Shown: positions 1 to 9,457 of the stretch, in pieces
How positions within the stretch are numbered: the stretch's first letter is position 1
How the letters are laid out: each line of letters starts with the position of its first letter
Assembly (NCBI GenBank): GCA_964442075.1
Contig: CAYTWH010000003.1
Location: 87,249 to 151,248 of the forward strand
From: CAYTAU01 sp964442075
GTDB taxonomy: Bacteria; Bacteroidota; Bacteroidia; Bacteroidales; CAYTAU01
DNA length: 64,000 bases
Reading direction: 5' to 3'
Made by a program: the position numbers and the translations under genes
Notes under the pieces: generated by a model
Databases searched by the model: none
The model's input: the letters and a program-made list of their open reading frames with translations, nothing else
What the model was told of the DNA's origin: nothing

Positions 1-73
1 TATGTTTTTTCTGAATATCTTTACTCAATGATATTAATTTTTCAGGGTTCCTGCTAATAACTATTTTACTCAT
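1..73 (-). CDS. Hypothetical protein, 5' end only (cut by window edge)
   Basis: An ATG at 73 opens a minus-strand frame that reads MSKIVISRNPEKLISLSK and stays open to base 1, so only the first 24 codons are visible. I do not recognise a function. The SRNPEKL-type start resembles, from memory, a group of short Bacteroidota hypothetical proteins that often sit behind repetitive leaders; this is weak. The upstream region here (173-382) is a tandem repeat, as it is for the hypothetical gene at 26874-27476. The remainder lies outside the window. Confidence 0.5.
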   Translation of the reverse strand, partial: MSKIVISRNPEKLISLSKDIQKKH

Positions 74-172
74 AATATTTCTTTTTTTAAATTAATAAAT
101 GCATTTATTATACTGTAAAGATATAAAATAATATTGAGTATAAAAAAGTTTAAATTGGATTTATAAAACATT

Positions 173-382
173 TTATTGCTTCTAAAAAAGTTTGGAGGGC
201 TTATAGCAAACATTTAGTTGTTCCAAAAATGTTTTGAGAGCTTTGTAAAAAAAAATATTGGTTCAAATGTTTTGTGGAGAGCTTCCAAATAACATTATAA
301 GCTTCCAAAAATGTTTTGAGAGCCTTGTAAAAAAATATACTGGTTAAAATGTTTTGTGAGGAGCTTGCAAAAAACATTATAA
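173..382. repeat. Two-and-a-half-copy tandem repeat, period about 82 bp
   Basis: Two near-identical units of about 80 bp start with TTCCAAAAATGTTTTGAGAG at 221 and at 303 and both end in AACATTATAA (about 300 and 382). A third, degenerate partial unit lies at 173-220. It occupies most of the 404-bp gap between the start codons at 73 and the gene end at 478, so it is the leader of the truncated minus-strand gene. No ORF or RNA gene is evident in it. Confidence 0.8.
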
Positions 383-408
383 ACTCTCTAAAGTTTTATA
401 ATTGCATG

Positions 409-456
409 AAACAGTTTTGCTATATCACGAAAGTGTGTAACTGTATCACGAAAGTG
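409..456. repeat. Dispersed repeat copy (core TATCACGAAAGTG), internally duplicated
   Basis: Bases 409-436 match 5089-5116 in inverse orientation with one mismatch over 28 bp. The core TATCACGAAAGTG is repeated again within the site at 424-436 and 444-456. A third, more diverged copy is at about 9579-9606. All three lie in intergenic DNA. Confidence 0.7.
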
Positions 457-477
457 AAAAAAAATCTAAAATTGAAA

Positions 478-1455
478 TTAGCCTTCTATCTGAATAACAT
501 CGTTATTGTTAATAAGCTTTGTGGTAAAATCGGCTTGTTTAAGTTCAAATTGCTTGTAGCGAAAAGTATCTTTTATAGAATATTCGTGTTTTTTAATACC
601 ATTTGAATAGTAAAGTTTAATAATAATATTTTCGGTATTATAAACATCAAAATTCTCCTGATTTACTATCAATTTAGCTTCTATAACAGTTGTAAGTTCT
701 TCCTGAAATAATGGACTTTTGTTAGCAATTGCAAAAACACTGTGTATGCCATCGTGTTTTGAAAATTTGTTTTGCAAAGCCGAAAAAGTGGGGTCGTGCA
801 ATGCCGATGGAATATACAACTCAAATTTATATGTATGTTCTATTGCGCTGCTAATGTTTCTAATTAAAAATTTAGGAAAAAAGTTCATTTCGGTATACAG
901 TCCATTGTGTAAAACCGGAACTCCGCCTGTGTTTATTAATCCAAAAAATTCAATATCGGCAATATTTGTTTTGTTATAAGCCATTCTAACTTCATATTCG
1001 TCCATCACAACTTCTTTAAAATTCGACCTTTTGTAAAACTTTTTATCGTAAGCCATGTGTGGAGCTTTAGAGCTTTCGGGAATTTTAAATAATATTACCG
1101 ATTTGCTTTCATCGTTATCAAAAACAATTTTATGAATTTCAAGACCTTCAATATTTTTTTGAATACGAATGTTTAAAAGACTTTGTAATTTTTCAACAGT
1201 TATTTCATTTCCATTGATAAAAGAAATTTCTCTTGCTCTTCTTTTCTTTGTTTCAATACCAAAAACTAAGATCCCGCCAATTGTGTTTGCAAAAGATGAA
1301 ATAATTACAGAAAGTTTATCAAGCATTCTGTCATTAATAACCGATATTTCATCGGAGCGCTTAAATTCTATATCCAAATTTTCATCAATTCTGTATTCTA
1401 TAAGTTTTAGAATATCACTTTGGCTTATATCTTTTTTGTTAAGAAACTGAAGCAT
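478..1455 (-). CDS. AlbA_2 (Schlafen-type) DNA-binding domain protein
   Basis: This 325-residue protein has an N-terminal AlbA_2 domain at about residues 15-145. The marks are the LDIEFKRS segment near residues 28-35 and SSFANTIGGILVFGIE near 53-68, which are the conserved core of that family. Family members bind nucleic acid and are usually annotated as putative transcriptional regulators or divergent AAA-4 proteins. The C-terminal half (about 165-325) is beta-rich, and I do not recognise it; the GHKL-ATPase and winged-helix tail found in longer relatives is absent. No signal peptide, so it should be cytoplasmic. It is a single gene, with ATG at 1455 and no close partner. The domain call is firm; the biological role is unknown. 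Confidence 0.75.
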   Translation of the reverse strand: MLQFLNKKDISQSDILKLIEYRIDENLDIEFKRSDEISVINDRMLDKLSVIISSFANTIGGILVFGIETKKRRAREISFINGNEITVEKLQSLLNIRIQKNIEGLEIHKIVFDNDESKSVILFKIPESSKAPHMAYDKKFYKRSNFKEVVMDEYEVRMAYNKTNIADIEFFGLINTGGVPVLHNGLYTEMNFFPKFLIRNISSAIEHTYKFELYIPSALHDPTFSALQNKFSKHDGIHSVFAIANKSPLFQEELTTVIEAKLIVNQENFDVYNTENIIIKLYYSNGIKKHEYSIKDTFRYKQFELKQADFTTKLINNNDVIQIEG

Positions 1456-1547
1456 GTTGTTTACATAATTTTAAAATGTAAAAATAATAAAAAAACCACG
1501 CCAAACATGACGCAGTTTTAAAAAAATGAAAAATCTTTAAATTATAG

Positions 1548-2675
1548 TTAATTTGTTTTTGGCAATGATCCGGGTATTTCAACTTCACCGGTAATTTTCA
1601 GTATTATTGTGCTATTTTTAGGGTCATTAGTTATTACTGTAATTGTTTTATTTTGCTTTCCTTTTTTTCCTCTTGAATTAAAAATAGTTTTTATACTACT
1701 TGTTTTGCCTCCTTTAATAATTTTATCGGCAGGATTAGTTGCCGTGCAACCACAACTTGCTTTAATTTTTCGTATTATTAAATCATTTTTTCCTTCATTT
1801 TTAAAAGTATATTCATGTGTAACACTTTCTCCTTGTTTAATTTTACCAAAATTAAAAACAGTATTATCAAATTTAATTATAGCTGCATCAGCAATTTCTT
1901 TTTCTGTTAATACGGAAAAATCTTCTTTAATAGAAGCACTTATCGATAATCGGTTTCGTTGATTATTATCATCATTAATAATAAGATTTACTCTGTTGAT
2001 CATAAATCCCCATTCTTGTTCTCCTTTTGCATTTTTGTTTAAACTTGCATCATAACTTGCAACAATTAAAGCTTTTTGTTTAGGTTTAATAATTTCAGGT
2101 TTTGCTTTAATAGTAATATGGTTAGGAACTCTGTCAAATGTTATTTTCATATCAACAAAACCATCATTTATAACCAGTAATGAATCTGTTTTCTTTTCGT
2201 TACTTTTAATTTTAACAAAAGCCAGATGATTTGATTTTAAACGTAAGTCTCCCATCTGATGTGGAAATAGGTCAGCAATAGTTTTTGGCCTTGCAATAAC
2301 AACTCCCTGAATTCTTAGAACTTTGGTAGGTGTTTCGGAATTTGACAAAACAGTTAATGATTTATTAAATTTTCCGGGTCTGTTTTTGGGATTATAAGTT
2401 GCTTTTACCGAACCGCTTTTACCAGGTGCAATTGGTGTTTTTGACCATTCGGGCGAAGTACACCCACATGATGCTTTTACATTGTTTATTATTAATGGTT
2501 CGCCACCGGTATTTGTAACTTCAAATTCACAAGTAACAGGACCATCTTCTTCTTTAATTGTGCCAAACTGGTGAACTTCTTCATTAAATGATATTGTTGA
2601 TTTTTTTGATTGAGAAAAACTTTTTATACTGAGTGTAAAAAGTATTATTAGCAATGTTATAATTACATTTTTCAT
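1548..2675 (-). CDS. Secreted protein with two DUF1573 domains
   Basis: The 375-residue product starts with a signal peptide (about 22 residues, ending ..SFSQ). Two DUF1573 (ASPM/SPD-2/Hydin-like, immunoglobulin-fold) domains follow, at about residues 27-128 and 266-370. Each carries the hallmark KASCGCT motif and a PGxxG/KG-type turn after it. The roughly 130-residue stretch between them is probably a third, diverged Ig-like domain. Such proteins are common in Bacteroidota and are exported, but their molecular role is not established. The gene stands alone; the -7 element at 2698-2705 lies 23 bp upstream of the start codon and supports the ATG at 2675. Confidence 0.85.
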   Translation of the reverse strand: MKNVIITLLIILFTLSIKSFSQSKKSTISFNEEVHQFGTIKEEDGPVTCEFEVTNTGGEPLIINNVKASCGCTSPEWSKTPIAPGKSGSVKATYNPKNRPGKFNKSLTVLSNSETPTKVLRIQGVVIARPKTIADLFPHQMGDLRLKSNHLAFVKIKSNEKKTDSLLVINDGFVDMKITFDRVPNHITIKAKPEIIKPKQKALIVASYDASLNKNAKGEQEWGFMINRVNLIINDDNNQRNRLSISASIKEDFSVLTEKEIADAAIIKFDNTVFNFGKIKQGESVTHEYTFKNEGKNDLIIRKIKASCGCTATNPADKIIKGGKTSSIKTIFNSRGKKGKQNKTITVITNDPKNSTIILKITGEVEIPGSLPKTN

Positions 2676-2697
2676 AAAAATAGAATTTATATAAATA

Positions 2698-2705
2698 CAA
2701 ATTTA
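2698..2705 (-). promoter_or_regulatory. Bacteroidota -7 element upstream of the DUF1573 gene
   Basis: The minus strand reads TAAATTTG, matching TAnnTTTG, 23 bp before the start codon. No -33 TTTG was found at the usual distance, so this is a partial promoter match. Confidence 0.35.
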
Positions 2706-2879
2706 AACTGTTTATACTATTTAATAACACTCATTAACAAACATTAACAAAGAGTAAAACCATGTTTGCCATTGGTAGAATCACAGTTGTAAATAGTTTT
2801 TGGACTATTTTATAATTACGTTTGATATAATTCCTATATTAGCAATCCAAAATTTAGTATTAATTTAAAATATATAATA

Positions 2880-5012
2880 GTGAAAACAAGTTTATTAATA
2901 TTTTTTGTGATTAGTGTTATTTTGTATTCATGCACTTCACAAAGCGAAAAAAAAGAAAATATCATGAATGAGACTAATTTAAGTAATCCATTATTGACTG
3001 AGTTTAATACTCCATACAATGTTCCTCCGTTCGATAAAATAAAAAATGAACATTATATACCTGCATACAAAGAGGCAATTAAAAAACAAGAAGAAGAAAT
3101 AAATGAAATAGTAAACAGTACAGAAAAACCTACATTTGAAAACACAATTGTTGCATTAGACAATAGCGGCGAATTACTTAGTAATGTAGATAATATTTTT
3201 CAAACTCTTGAAAGTGCAATTACCAGCGAAGAAATGCAGGATATTGCAAAAAAAGTTGCTCCCTTAATTTCTAAAAACGGCGATGATATTAAATTAAACG
3301 CAAAGCTTTTTGAACGAATAACAACAGTTTATAATGAAAAAGATAATTTAAGTTTGGATGCAGAGCAAAGCACTTTACTTGATAAAACATATAAAGGTTT
3401 TGTTCGTGGTGGTGCTAATTTGAATGATGAAGACAAAACAAGATTTAGAGAAATTAACGAAAAACTTTCTGTGCTTACCGTTGAGCATGGCGAAAATCAG
3501 CTTAAAGAAACAAATGCATTTACACTTTTAATAGATAATAAAGAAGAGCTTGCAGGATTACCACAATCGAGTATTGATGCAGCTTTTGAAACAGCAAAAG
3601 AAAAAGGCGAAGAAGGTAAATGGATATTTACAGTACAAAAACCAAGCTTGATACCATTTTTGCAGTATTCAGAAAAACGTGAATTGCGTGAAAGAATGCT
3701 TACAGCATACATTATGCGAGGCGATAACAATAACGAGAACGATAATAAAAAAATAGTTGCTGAAATTGTAAACTTGCGTCTTGAAAGAGCAAACTTGCTT
3801 GGTTTTGATAGTCATGCAGCTTATGTATTGGACGACAATATGGCTAAAACATCAGAAAATGTATATGAATTATTAAACAAATTATTTACAGCTGCTTTGC
3901 CTATTGCAAAAAAAGAGGTAAAAGAACTTCAGGCATTGATAGATAAAGAAGGAGGTAAATTTAAACTTGAGCCTTGGGATTGGTGGTATTATGCCGAAAA
4001 AATTAAAAAAGAAAAATACGCTTTCGATGAAGAAGAGTTGCGACCATATTTTAAATTAGAAAACGTATTACAAGGAGCATTTGATGTAGCAAACAAACTA
4101 TATGATATTAAATTTAAAATACGTACCGATATACCAACATATCATAACGAAGCAAGTGTTTATGAAGTTTTAGAAGCCGACGGAACACATATTGGTATAT
4201 TATATATGGATTTTTTTCCAAGAGAAAGCAAAAGAGCAGGAGCATGGATGACAGGTTTTAGAAAACAATCAAAAAGAGGCGGACAAGATATTACTCCTGT
4301 AATTTCTGTAGTTTGCAATTTTTCAAAACCAACTGCCGATAAACCAGCATTGCTGAATTTCGACGAGGTAGAAACACTATTTCACGAGTTTGGTCATGCA
4401 CTGCATGGTTTACTTTCAGAATGTACTTATTATAAACTTTCGGGCACTTCAGTAGCTCGCGATTTTGTTGAACTGCCATCGCAAATAATGGAAAACTGGG
4501 CAGGCGAACCCGAAGTTCTTAAGATGTATGCAAAACATTATAAAACCGGCGAAATTATTCCCGATGAGCTTATCGAAAAACTTAAAAACAGCGGTAAATT
4601 CAATCAGGGATTTGCTACCATTGAATTTCTTTCGGCAGCATTTCTCGATCTTGCATGGCATACAGTTACCAAAACATCGGAATTTAATGTTAATGAGTTT
4701 GAAAAAGCTGCAATGGATAAAATTGCTTTATTACCCGAAATTATAGTCAGATACAGAAGCACTTATTTTAGTCATATTTTTTCAGGCGGTTATTCATCGG
4801 GATATTACAGCTATATTTGGGCAGCAATATTAGATGCCGATGCTTTTGAAGCATTTAAAGAAACAAGTCTTTTTGATAAAAAAACGGCAACTGCTTTTAG
4901 AGAAAATATCCTCTCAAAAGGCGGAACAAAAGACCCTATGCTTTTATATAAGCGTTTTAGAGGAGCAGAGCCATCAATAGAACCATTGCTTAAGCGTAAA
5001 GGATTGAAGTAG
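2880..5012 (+). CDS. dcp: M3-family metallopeptidase, lipoprotein (peptidyl-dipeptidase Dcp-like)
   Basis: The 710-residue enzyme belongs to the thimet-oligopeptidase family M3 and should cleave short peptides, probably dipeptides from C-termini, in the periplasm. The zinc motif HEFGH is at residues 502-506, inside VETLFHEFGHALHG, and the family C-terminal region (GYSSGYYSYIWA) is present. The N-terminus is a lipoprotein signal (LLIFFVISVILYSC), so Cys18 is the likely lipidated residue. The start is GTG at 2880, supported by this signal; the next ATG would remove it. Length is normal for the family. The gene is monocistronic and convergent with lysC. Dcp versus oligopeptidase A specificity cannot be decided from sequence alone. 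Confidence 0.92.
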   Translation: MKTSLLIFFVISVILYSCTSQSEKKENIMNETNLSNPLLTEFNTPYNVPPFDKIKNEHYIPAYKEAIKKQEEEINEIVNSTEKPTFENTIVALDNSGELLSNVDNIFQTLESAITSEEMQDIAKKVAPLISKNGDDIKLNAKLFERITTVYNEKDNLSLDAEQSTLLDKTYKGFVRGGANLNDEDKTRFREINEKLSVLTVEHGENQLKETNAFTLLIDNKEELAGLPQSSIDAAFETAKEKGEEGKWIFTVQKPSLIPFLQYSEKRELRERMLTAYIMRGDNNNENDNKKIVAEIVNLRLERANLLGFDSHAAYVLDDNMAKTSENVYELLNKLFTAALPIAKKEVKELQALIDKEGGKFKLEPWDWWYYAEKIKKEKYAFDEEELRPYFKLENVLQGAFDVANKLYDIKFKIRTDIPTYHNEASVYEVLEADGTHIGILYMDFFPRESKRAGAWMTGFRKQSKRGGQDITPVISVVCNFSKPTADKPALLNFDEVETLFHEFGHALHGLLSECTYYKLSGTSVARDFVELPSQIMENWAGEPEVLKMYAKHYKTGEIIPDELIEKLKNSGKFNQGFATIEFLSAAFLDLAWHTVTKTSEFNVNEFEKAAMDKIALLPEIIVRYRSTYFSHIFSGGYSSGYYSYIWAAILDADAFEAFKETSLFDKKTATAFRENILSKGGTKDPMLLYKRFRGAEPSIEPLLKRKGLK

Positions 5013-5088
5013 GATTGAAGTTGGAAGACGGAAGTCGGAAGTCAAAAAAACCGCTTAGCTAATGAACTCTATAATTTGAAGTTTTAAT

Positions 5089-5116
5089 ACACTTTCGTGA
5101 TATAGCAATACTGTTT
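5089..5116. repeat. Dispersed repeat copy, inverse of 409-436
   Basis: A 28-bp segment containing CACTTTCGTGATATAGCAA matches 409-436 in inverse orientation (27 of 28). The 309-bp gap 5013-5321 in which it lies also holds a GAAGTCGGAAGTC-type repetitive stretch (about 5016-5043) and the hairpin at 5192-5210, with no gene. Confidence 0.7.
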
Positions 5117-5191
5117 TAAACACTTAACAAAATTAATAAAAAAAGAGAAAAGTCTCTTCTAATTTTAGGTTAAAAAAAAGCCTCACCCCAA

Positions 5192-5210
5192 CCCTCTCCA
5201 AAGGAGAGGG
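5192..5210. repeat. REP-like hairpin CCCTCTCC-aaa-GGAGAGGG
   Basis: A perfect 8-bp stem with a 3-base loop is followed by a short T-run (5212-5216). This GC-rich hairpin type is a common interspersed repeat in Bacteroidota, and a relative lies at 54686-54700. It may also act as a terminator for the peptidase gene. Confidence 0.5.
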
Positions 5211-5321
5211 AGTTTTTGACCCTTCTACAAACTCATGATAACACTTTTTCTTTTTGGCTTTACATCTCTGCGAGCTTTTACTAAATTTATGACACAGTTA
5301 TATGAACACTCTACTTTGTAG

Positions 5322-6578
5322 CTAATTACTGATAACAAATTGAGCTGTATATCTAGTTTTTTGCTCTAAATATATTGTTTTGCCTTTTAAAACACGATTA
5401 ATTGTAGGTTCATTATAGTGTCTTATTGTAGCTAGTTCAAGGCCCTTATTAAATAAAACCTTATAATTGTCTTTAAGAGAATTTATAAAATTTTCTATTT
5501 TACTAGGATTGTCATCAACACATATAGAAAAATTTAATGCTGAGTTTTGCATTAAATTAATTTTAATACCTTTCTCAACAAGCTTCTTAAATATTTCACT
5601 TAAATTTTCTTCTATTATAAAAGAGAAATCTTTTGGGGAAATAGAAATAAGTACTTGATTTACTTTAAAAATGAATGATGGTATTTTTTCATCTTTAGTA
5701 GTATTCTTGTTAATTAAAGAACCTTCTTCTGTTGGTTCAATAAATGACTTTACATATAATGGTATTAATTTATTTTCTAAAGGTTTAATAGTTTTTGGAT
5801 GAATAATTGTAGCTCCATAATATGATAACTCAATAGCTTCATGATATGAAATGTTTCCTAATTTTATAGTATCATCAAACCATTTTGGGTCAGCGTTTAA
5901 TAAACCAGACACATCTTTCCATATAACTAGTTCTTTCGCATTTAGAATATTTGCAATAATTGCAGCAGAATAATCTGACCCTTCCCTACCAAGCGTGGTT
6001 GTTTCCTCTTCTATGGTACCTCCAATAAAACCCTGAGTAATATAAAGACTTGTTTTACTAAAACTAAATGTTTTTTTTATATTATCTGTTGATTTTACCC
6101 AATCAACTTTTGCCTCTTGATATTGGTTATCAGTTATTATACATTTTCTAATATCAATATATTGACAATCTTTTTCACATAAATTCAGATAATTACTTAT
6201 TATCGTTGTTGATAATAATTCTCCATAAGGAACAAGCTGGTCGTAAACAAAAGCATAATTTTCATCACAAGTATTTGATAATATAGTTTTAATTTCATTA
6301 AATAAAGATTCAATCTTTTCCTTTATCAAAAATGAATTATCAAAGAATAATTCGTTAACAATATTATAATGATAATCATATATACTCTTAAAATCAAAAT
6401 TCACACATTCATTTCCATTGTAGTAACTATGACAAAGCTTTTCGAATGCATTTGTCATTTTTCCCATTGCCGATACTACAATAACGATATTATCATTATA
6501 GCTTTCAATTATATGGCGTAGATTTTTTACAGCATTTGCATCTTTTACTGATGCTCCCCCAAATTTAAATACAAGCAT
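5322..6578 (-). CDS. lysC: Aspartate kinase
   Basis: This enzyme phosphorylates L-aspartate, the first step to lysine, threonine and methionine. The 418-residue monofunctional protein has the amino-acid-kinase fold at about 1-270, with KFGGASV near the N-terminus (the family usually has KFGGTS) and GREGSDYSA near residue 206. The C-terminal region (about 290-390) holds the allosteric ACT domains; the 'VNQVLISISPKDFSFI' stretch is typical of the first of them. There is no fused homoserine dehydrogenase. The start codon lies 6 bp after the asd stop, so it is translated in an operon with asd and the upstream Lrp-type regulator. Which end product inhibits it cannot be read from sequence. Confidence 0.93.
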   Translation of the reverse strand: MLVFKFGGASVKDANAVKNLRHIIESYNDNIVIVVSAMGKMTNAFEKLCHSYYNGNECVNFDFKSIYDYHYNIVNELFFDNSFLIKEKIESLFNEIKTILSNTCDENYAFVYDQLVPYGELLSTTIISNYLNLCEKDCQYIDIRKCIITDNQYQEAKVDWVKSTDNIKKTFSFSKTSLYITQGFIGGTIEEETTTLGREGSDYSAAIIANILNAKELVIWKDVSGLLNADPKWFDDTIKLGNISYHEAIELSYYGATIIHPKTIKPLENKLIPLYVKSFIEPTEEGSLINKNTTKDEKIPSFIFKVNQVLISISPKDFSFIIEENLSEIFKKLVEKGIKINLMQNSALNFSICVDDNPSKIENFINSLKDNYKVLFNKGLELATIRHYNEPTINRVLKGKTIYLEQKTRYTAQFVISN

Positions 6579-6584
6579 GCTCTA

Positions 6585-7574
6585 TTATTTTATAATTTTA
6601 TTAGATATCAGGTATTCTGCAATTTGTATTGCATTTGTAGCAGCACCTTTTCTCAAGTTATCTGCAACAATCCATATATTTATGGCATTCTCGATTGTGA
6701 AATCTTTTCGCAAACGTCCAACAAATACTTCATCTTTTCCATTTGCCAAAATTGGCATTGGATAAATATTATTATTTATATCATCCATTAAAACAACACC
6801 CTTTGTTGAGTTTAAAATCTTAATAATTTCAACTATATCAATATCTTTTTCAAATTCAATATTAAGTGATTCTGAATGACCACCCACAACAGGAACCCTA
6901 ACAGCAGTAGCTGATACTTGAATGCTATTATCTAATATTTTTTTTGTTTCGTTAGATAATTTCATTTCTTCAGCAGTATATCCATTTTCTGTGAATTTAT
7001 CGCAATGAGGCAAACAATTTTTATCTATTTGGTATGGATAAGCTTTTTCTCCAACAATACCTTGTCTTTCGTTTTCCATTTGCAATATTGCAGCACTGCC
7101 AGTTCCAGTAATTGATTGGTATGTTGAAACAACAATTCTTTTTATATTATATTTATTATGAAGAGGCGCAATTGGTAACAACATTTGTATAGTTGAACAA
7201 TTTGGGTTAGCAATAATTTTATCTTCTTTAGTTAAAATAGAACCATTTATTTCAGGAATAATAAGCTTTTTATCTTCGTGCATTCGCCATGCTGAAGAAT
7301 TATCAACAACAAAAGTTCCATTTGCAGCAAACTTTGGTGCATATTCTAATGAAATTTCAGCACTTGCAGAAAATAAAGCTAAATCAGGTTTCTGACTAAT
7401 AGCAGTTAAAATATCTACAACTTCATAATTACAATTATTGTATATAATTGTTTTATTAAGTGATTTTTCTGAAGCAACAGGAATTAATTCAGAAATTGGA
7501 AAATTCCTTTCTTTTAATACCTTTAAAAATGTTTGACCCACCAAACCTGTAACACCAACAATAGCAACTTTCAT
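6585..7574 (-). CDS. asd: Aspartate-semialdehyde dehydrogenase
   Basis: This enzyme reduces aspartyl phosphate to aspartate semialdehyde with NADPH. The protein is 329 residues. It has the N-terminal dinucleotide motif GVTGLVGQ (7-14), the catalytic cysteine C126 in NPNCSTIQM, and the conserved histidine in VGGHSESL near residue 228. Length and motifs match the bacterial enzyme. It is the middle gene of the operon lrp/asnC - asd - lysC: 39 bp after the regulator gene and 6 bp before lysC. Kinase and dehydrogenase are therefore made together, giving the two consecutive steps of the aspartate family pathway. Confidence 0.95.
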   Translation of the reverse strand: MKVAIVGVTGLVGQTFLKVLKERNFPISELIPVASEKSLNKTIIYNNCNYEVVDILTAISQKPDLALFSASAEISLEYAPKFAANGTFVVDNSSAWRMHEDKKLIIPEINGSILTKEDKIIANPNCSTIQMLLPIAPLHNKYNIKRIVVSTYQSITGTGSAAILQMENERQGIVGEKAYPYQIDKNCLPHCDKFTENGYTAEEMKLSNETKKILDNSIQVSATAVRVPVVGGHSESLNIEFEKDIDIVEIIKILNSTKGVVLMDDINNNIYPMPILANGKDEVFVGRLRKDFTIENAINIWIVADNLRKGAATNAIQIAEYLISNKIIK

Positions 7575-7613
7575 AATTAGATTTATTTAGTAATAATTTA
7601 AGTTTAATAATAT

Positions 7614-8084
7614 TTATTCAATTGACAATTGACGAATAAAACCTTCTTCCAAAGATAAAAAGGTTTCTGTATATACAACTTCTGGAATAGATTGAATTTC
7701 TTCAACAATAATACGTTTTAATATCTCGTTATTTTTTGTCTGAATTTTCACAAACAAAGAATGTTTTCCAGTTATATGATAACATTCCGTGATTTCATCA
7801 ATTTTTTTTATCCTGCTAAATACATCATTATGGCTATTTTTAGATGTTAAATTAACTTGAATTCCTATAAAAGCACATGTTTGATGTCCTAGTTTTGATA
7901 ATGAAATATTTATTTGCGAACCGTTAATAATACCAAATTCTTTTAATTTTTGCACTCTTTGATGTATTGCAGGACCCGTTACTCTACATAAACGGGCAAC
8001 TTCAACATAAGGCATACGAGCATCTTTCAGAAGAATTGAAATTATTTTTCTGTCCAAACTATCAATTTTAAATTTTTCGACCAT
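7614..8084 (-). CDS. Lrp/AsnC-family transcriptional regulator
   Basis: The 156-residue protein has an N-terminal AsnC-type winged helix (about residues 5-65: LDRKIISILLKDARMPYVEVA, recognition helix around VTGPAIHQRVQKL) and a C-terminal RAM/AsnC ligand-binding domain (about 70-150, with the TGKHSLFVKI strand). Such regulators sense amino acids and often control adjacent genes. It leads the asd-lysC operon and is divergent, across 155 bp, from the Cys/Met PLP enzyme at 8240. That arrangement suggests control of both arms of aspartate/methionine metabolism; methionine or a branched-chain amino acid is a plausible effector, which is an inference. Confidence 0.88.
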   Translation of the reverse strand: MVEKFKIDSLDRKIISILLKDARMPYVEVARLCRVTGPAIHQRVQKLKEFGIINGSQINISLSKLGHQTCAFIGIQVNLTSKNSHNDVFSRIKKIDEITECYHITGKHSLFVKIQTKNNEILKRIIVEEIQSIPEVVYTETFLSLEEGFIRQLSIE

Positions 8085-8206
8085 ATTTAATATTCTTTAG
8101 CTTACAAATATAATCTTTTTTTACATATATACTTTCATTTATTATTTATTTTACATTTTTTAATTAGATTATGATTTTTAACATGTTTTATTACTTACAT
8201 AACTAA

Positions 8207-8214
8207 TAATTTTG
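8207..8214 (+). promoter_or_regulatory. -7 element upstream of the Cys/Met PLP enzyme
   Basis: TAATTTTG matches TAnnTTTG and lies 25 bp before the ATG at 8240. It sits in the divergent regulator/enzyme intergenic region, where an Lrp-type protein could bind. Confidence 0.4.
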
Positions 8215-8239
8215 TATTGAATTTTAAAATTAAAGAGAT

Positions 8240-9433
8240 ATGAAAAAAAATGCAGCAACAAGGATTCAGGAATTAAGACACTTTGGTGAATTCGGAGGTG
8301 TTAATCCATCAATAACAGATTCATCAACTTTCTCATTTCTCGAAACTAAAACAATGATTGATACGTTTGAAGGTAATGCACCCGGGTGCTTTTTATATTC
8401 ACGTCATTGGAACCCTAGTAATAAATACTTAGCAGAAGCATTAGCAGCAATGGAAAATACAGAATCTGCATGGGTAAACGCCTCAGGAATGGCAGCAATA
8501 ACAAATACTATTTTACAATTATGTAATGCAGGTGACCATATTATTACAAGTGTAGTTACTTATGGAGGAACATATGCTTTTTTTAAAAATTATTTGCCTA
8601 AATTTAATATAGAGGTAAGTTTTGTAAATATAACCGACTTAAATGCAGTAAAAGCAGCAATTAAGCCAAACACTAAAGTGATATATACGGAAACAATGAC
8701 TAACCCAATGTTACAAATTTCTGATATCCCAAAACTTAAACAAATAACTCTTGCTAATAATATTAAACTAGTTGTTGACAATACTTTTACTCCTATGATA
8801 TTTACTCCTCATGATTTAGGTGCAGATATTGTTGTTTATAGTCTTACAAAATTTATAAATGGAAAAAATGATTGCGTAGCAGGTGCAATTTGTGGTAGCG
8901 AGCAATTTATTAATGATTTGTCAAACCTTAATGATGGAACAGCAATGCTATTAGGACCCGTACTTGACTCCTATCGTTCATCAAGTATTTTAAAAAACTT
9001 GCATACTCTACATATTCGAATGCAAAAACATAGCGAGAATGCTCAATTTCTTGCAGAAAAATTTAAAGAATCAAACATAAAAGTAAAATATGCAGGCTTA
9101 AAAGAACATCCAGAGTATGATTTAATGAATAGTTTAATGAACAAAGATATAGGATATGGAGGCATGATTGCTATAGATTTAAAAACATCAGAAGATTCAA
9201 CAAAACTAATGCAAGAAATGCAAAAAAATGATGTAGGTTATCTTGCTGTTAGTTTAGGATATTTTAAGACTTTATTTAGTAATTCTGGTAAAAGTACTAG
9301 CTCTGAAGTTCCTATAGAAACTCAAAAAGAAATGGGACTTTCTCCTGGATTAGTTCGCTTTAGTGTTGGCTTAGATCAAGATATTGAAAATACATGGCAA
9401 AAAATACAAAAATGTTTAGAGATTCTTAAATAA
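8240..9433 (+). CDS. Cys/Met metabolism PLP-dependent enzyme (methionine gamma-lyase / cystathionine gamma-synthase family)
   Basis: The 397-residue fold-type I PLP enzyme has the family Schiff-base lysine K204 in VYSLTKFINGK, the cofactor-pairing aspartate D180 in VVDNTFTP, and the phosphate-binding segment ASGMAAI near 81-87. These residues place it in the trans-sulfuration family, whose members split or join C-S bonds of methionine, homocysteine or cystathionine. The specific reaction is not certain: a methionine gamma-lyase-like degradative role fits its divergent pairing with an Lrp-type regulator, but O-acetylhomoserine sulfhydrylase activity is also possible. It has its own promoter element (8207-8214) and a terminator hairpin at 9458-9481, so it is monocistronic. 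Confidence 0.85.
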   Translation: MKKNAATRIQELRHFGEFGGVNPSITDSSTFSFLETKTMIDTFEGNAPGCFLYSRHWNPSNKYLAEALAAMENTESAWVNASGMAAITNTILQLCNAGDHIITSVVTYGGTYAFFKNYLPKFNIEVSFVNITDLNAVKAAIKPNTKVIYTETMTNPMLQISDIPKLKQITLANNIKLVVDNTFTPMIFTPHDLGADIVVYSLTKFINGKNDCVAGAICGSEQFINDLSNLNDGTAMLLGPVLDSYRSSSILKNLHTLHIRMQKHSENAQFLAEKFKESNIKVKYAGLKEHPEYDLMNSLMNKDIGYGGMIAIDLKTSEDSTKLMQEMQKNDVGYLAVSLGYFKTLFSNSGKSTSSEVPIETQKEMGLSPGLVRFSVGLDQDIENTWQKIQKCLEILK

Positions 9434-9457
9434 ATTAATTCTTAATCGAGTATATAG

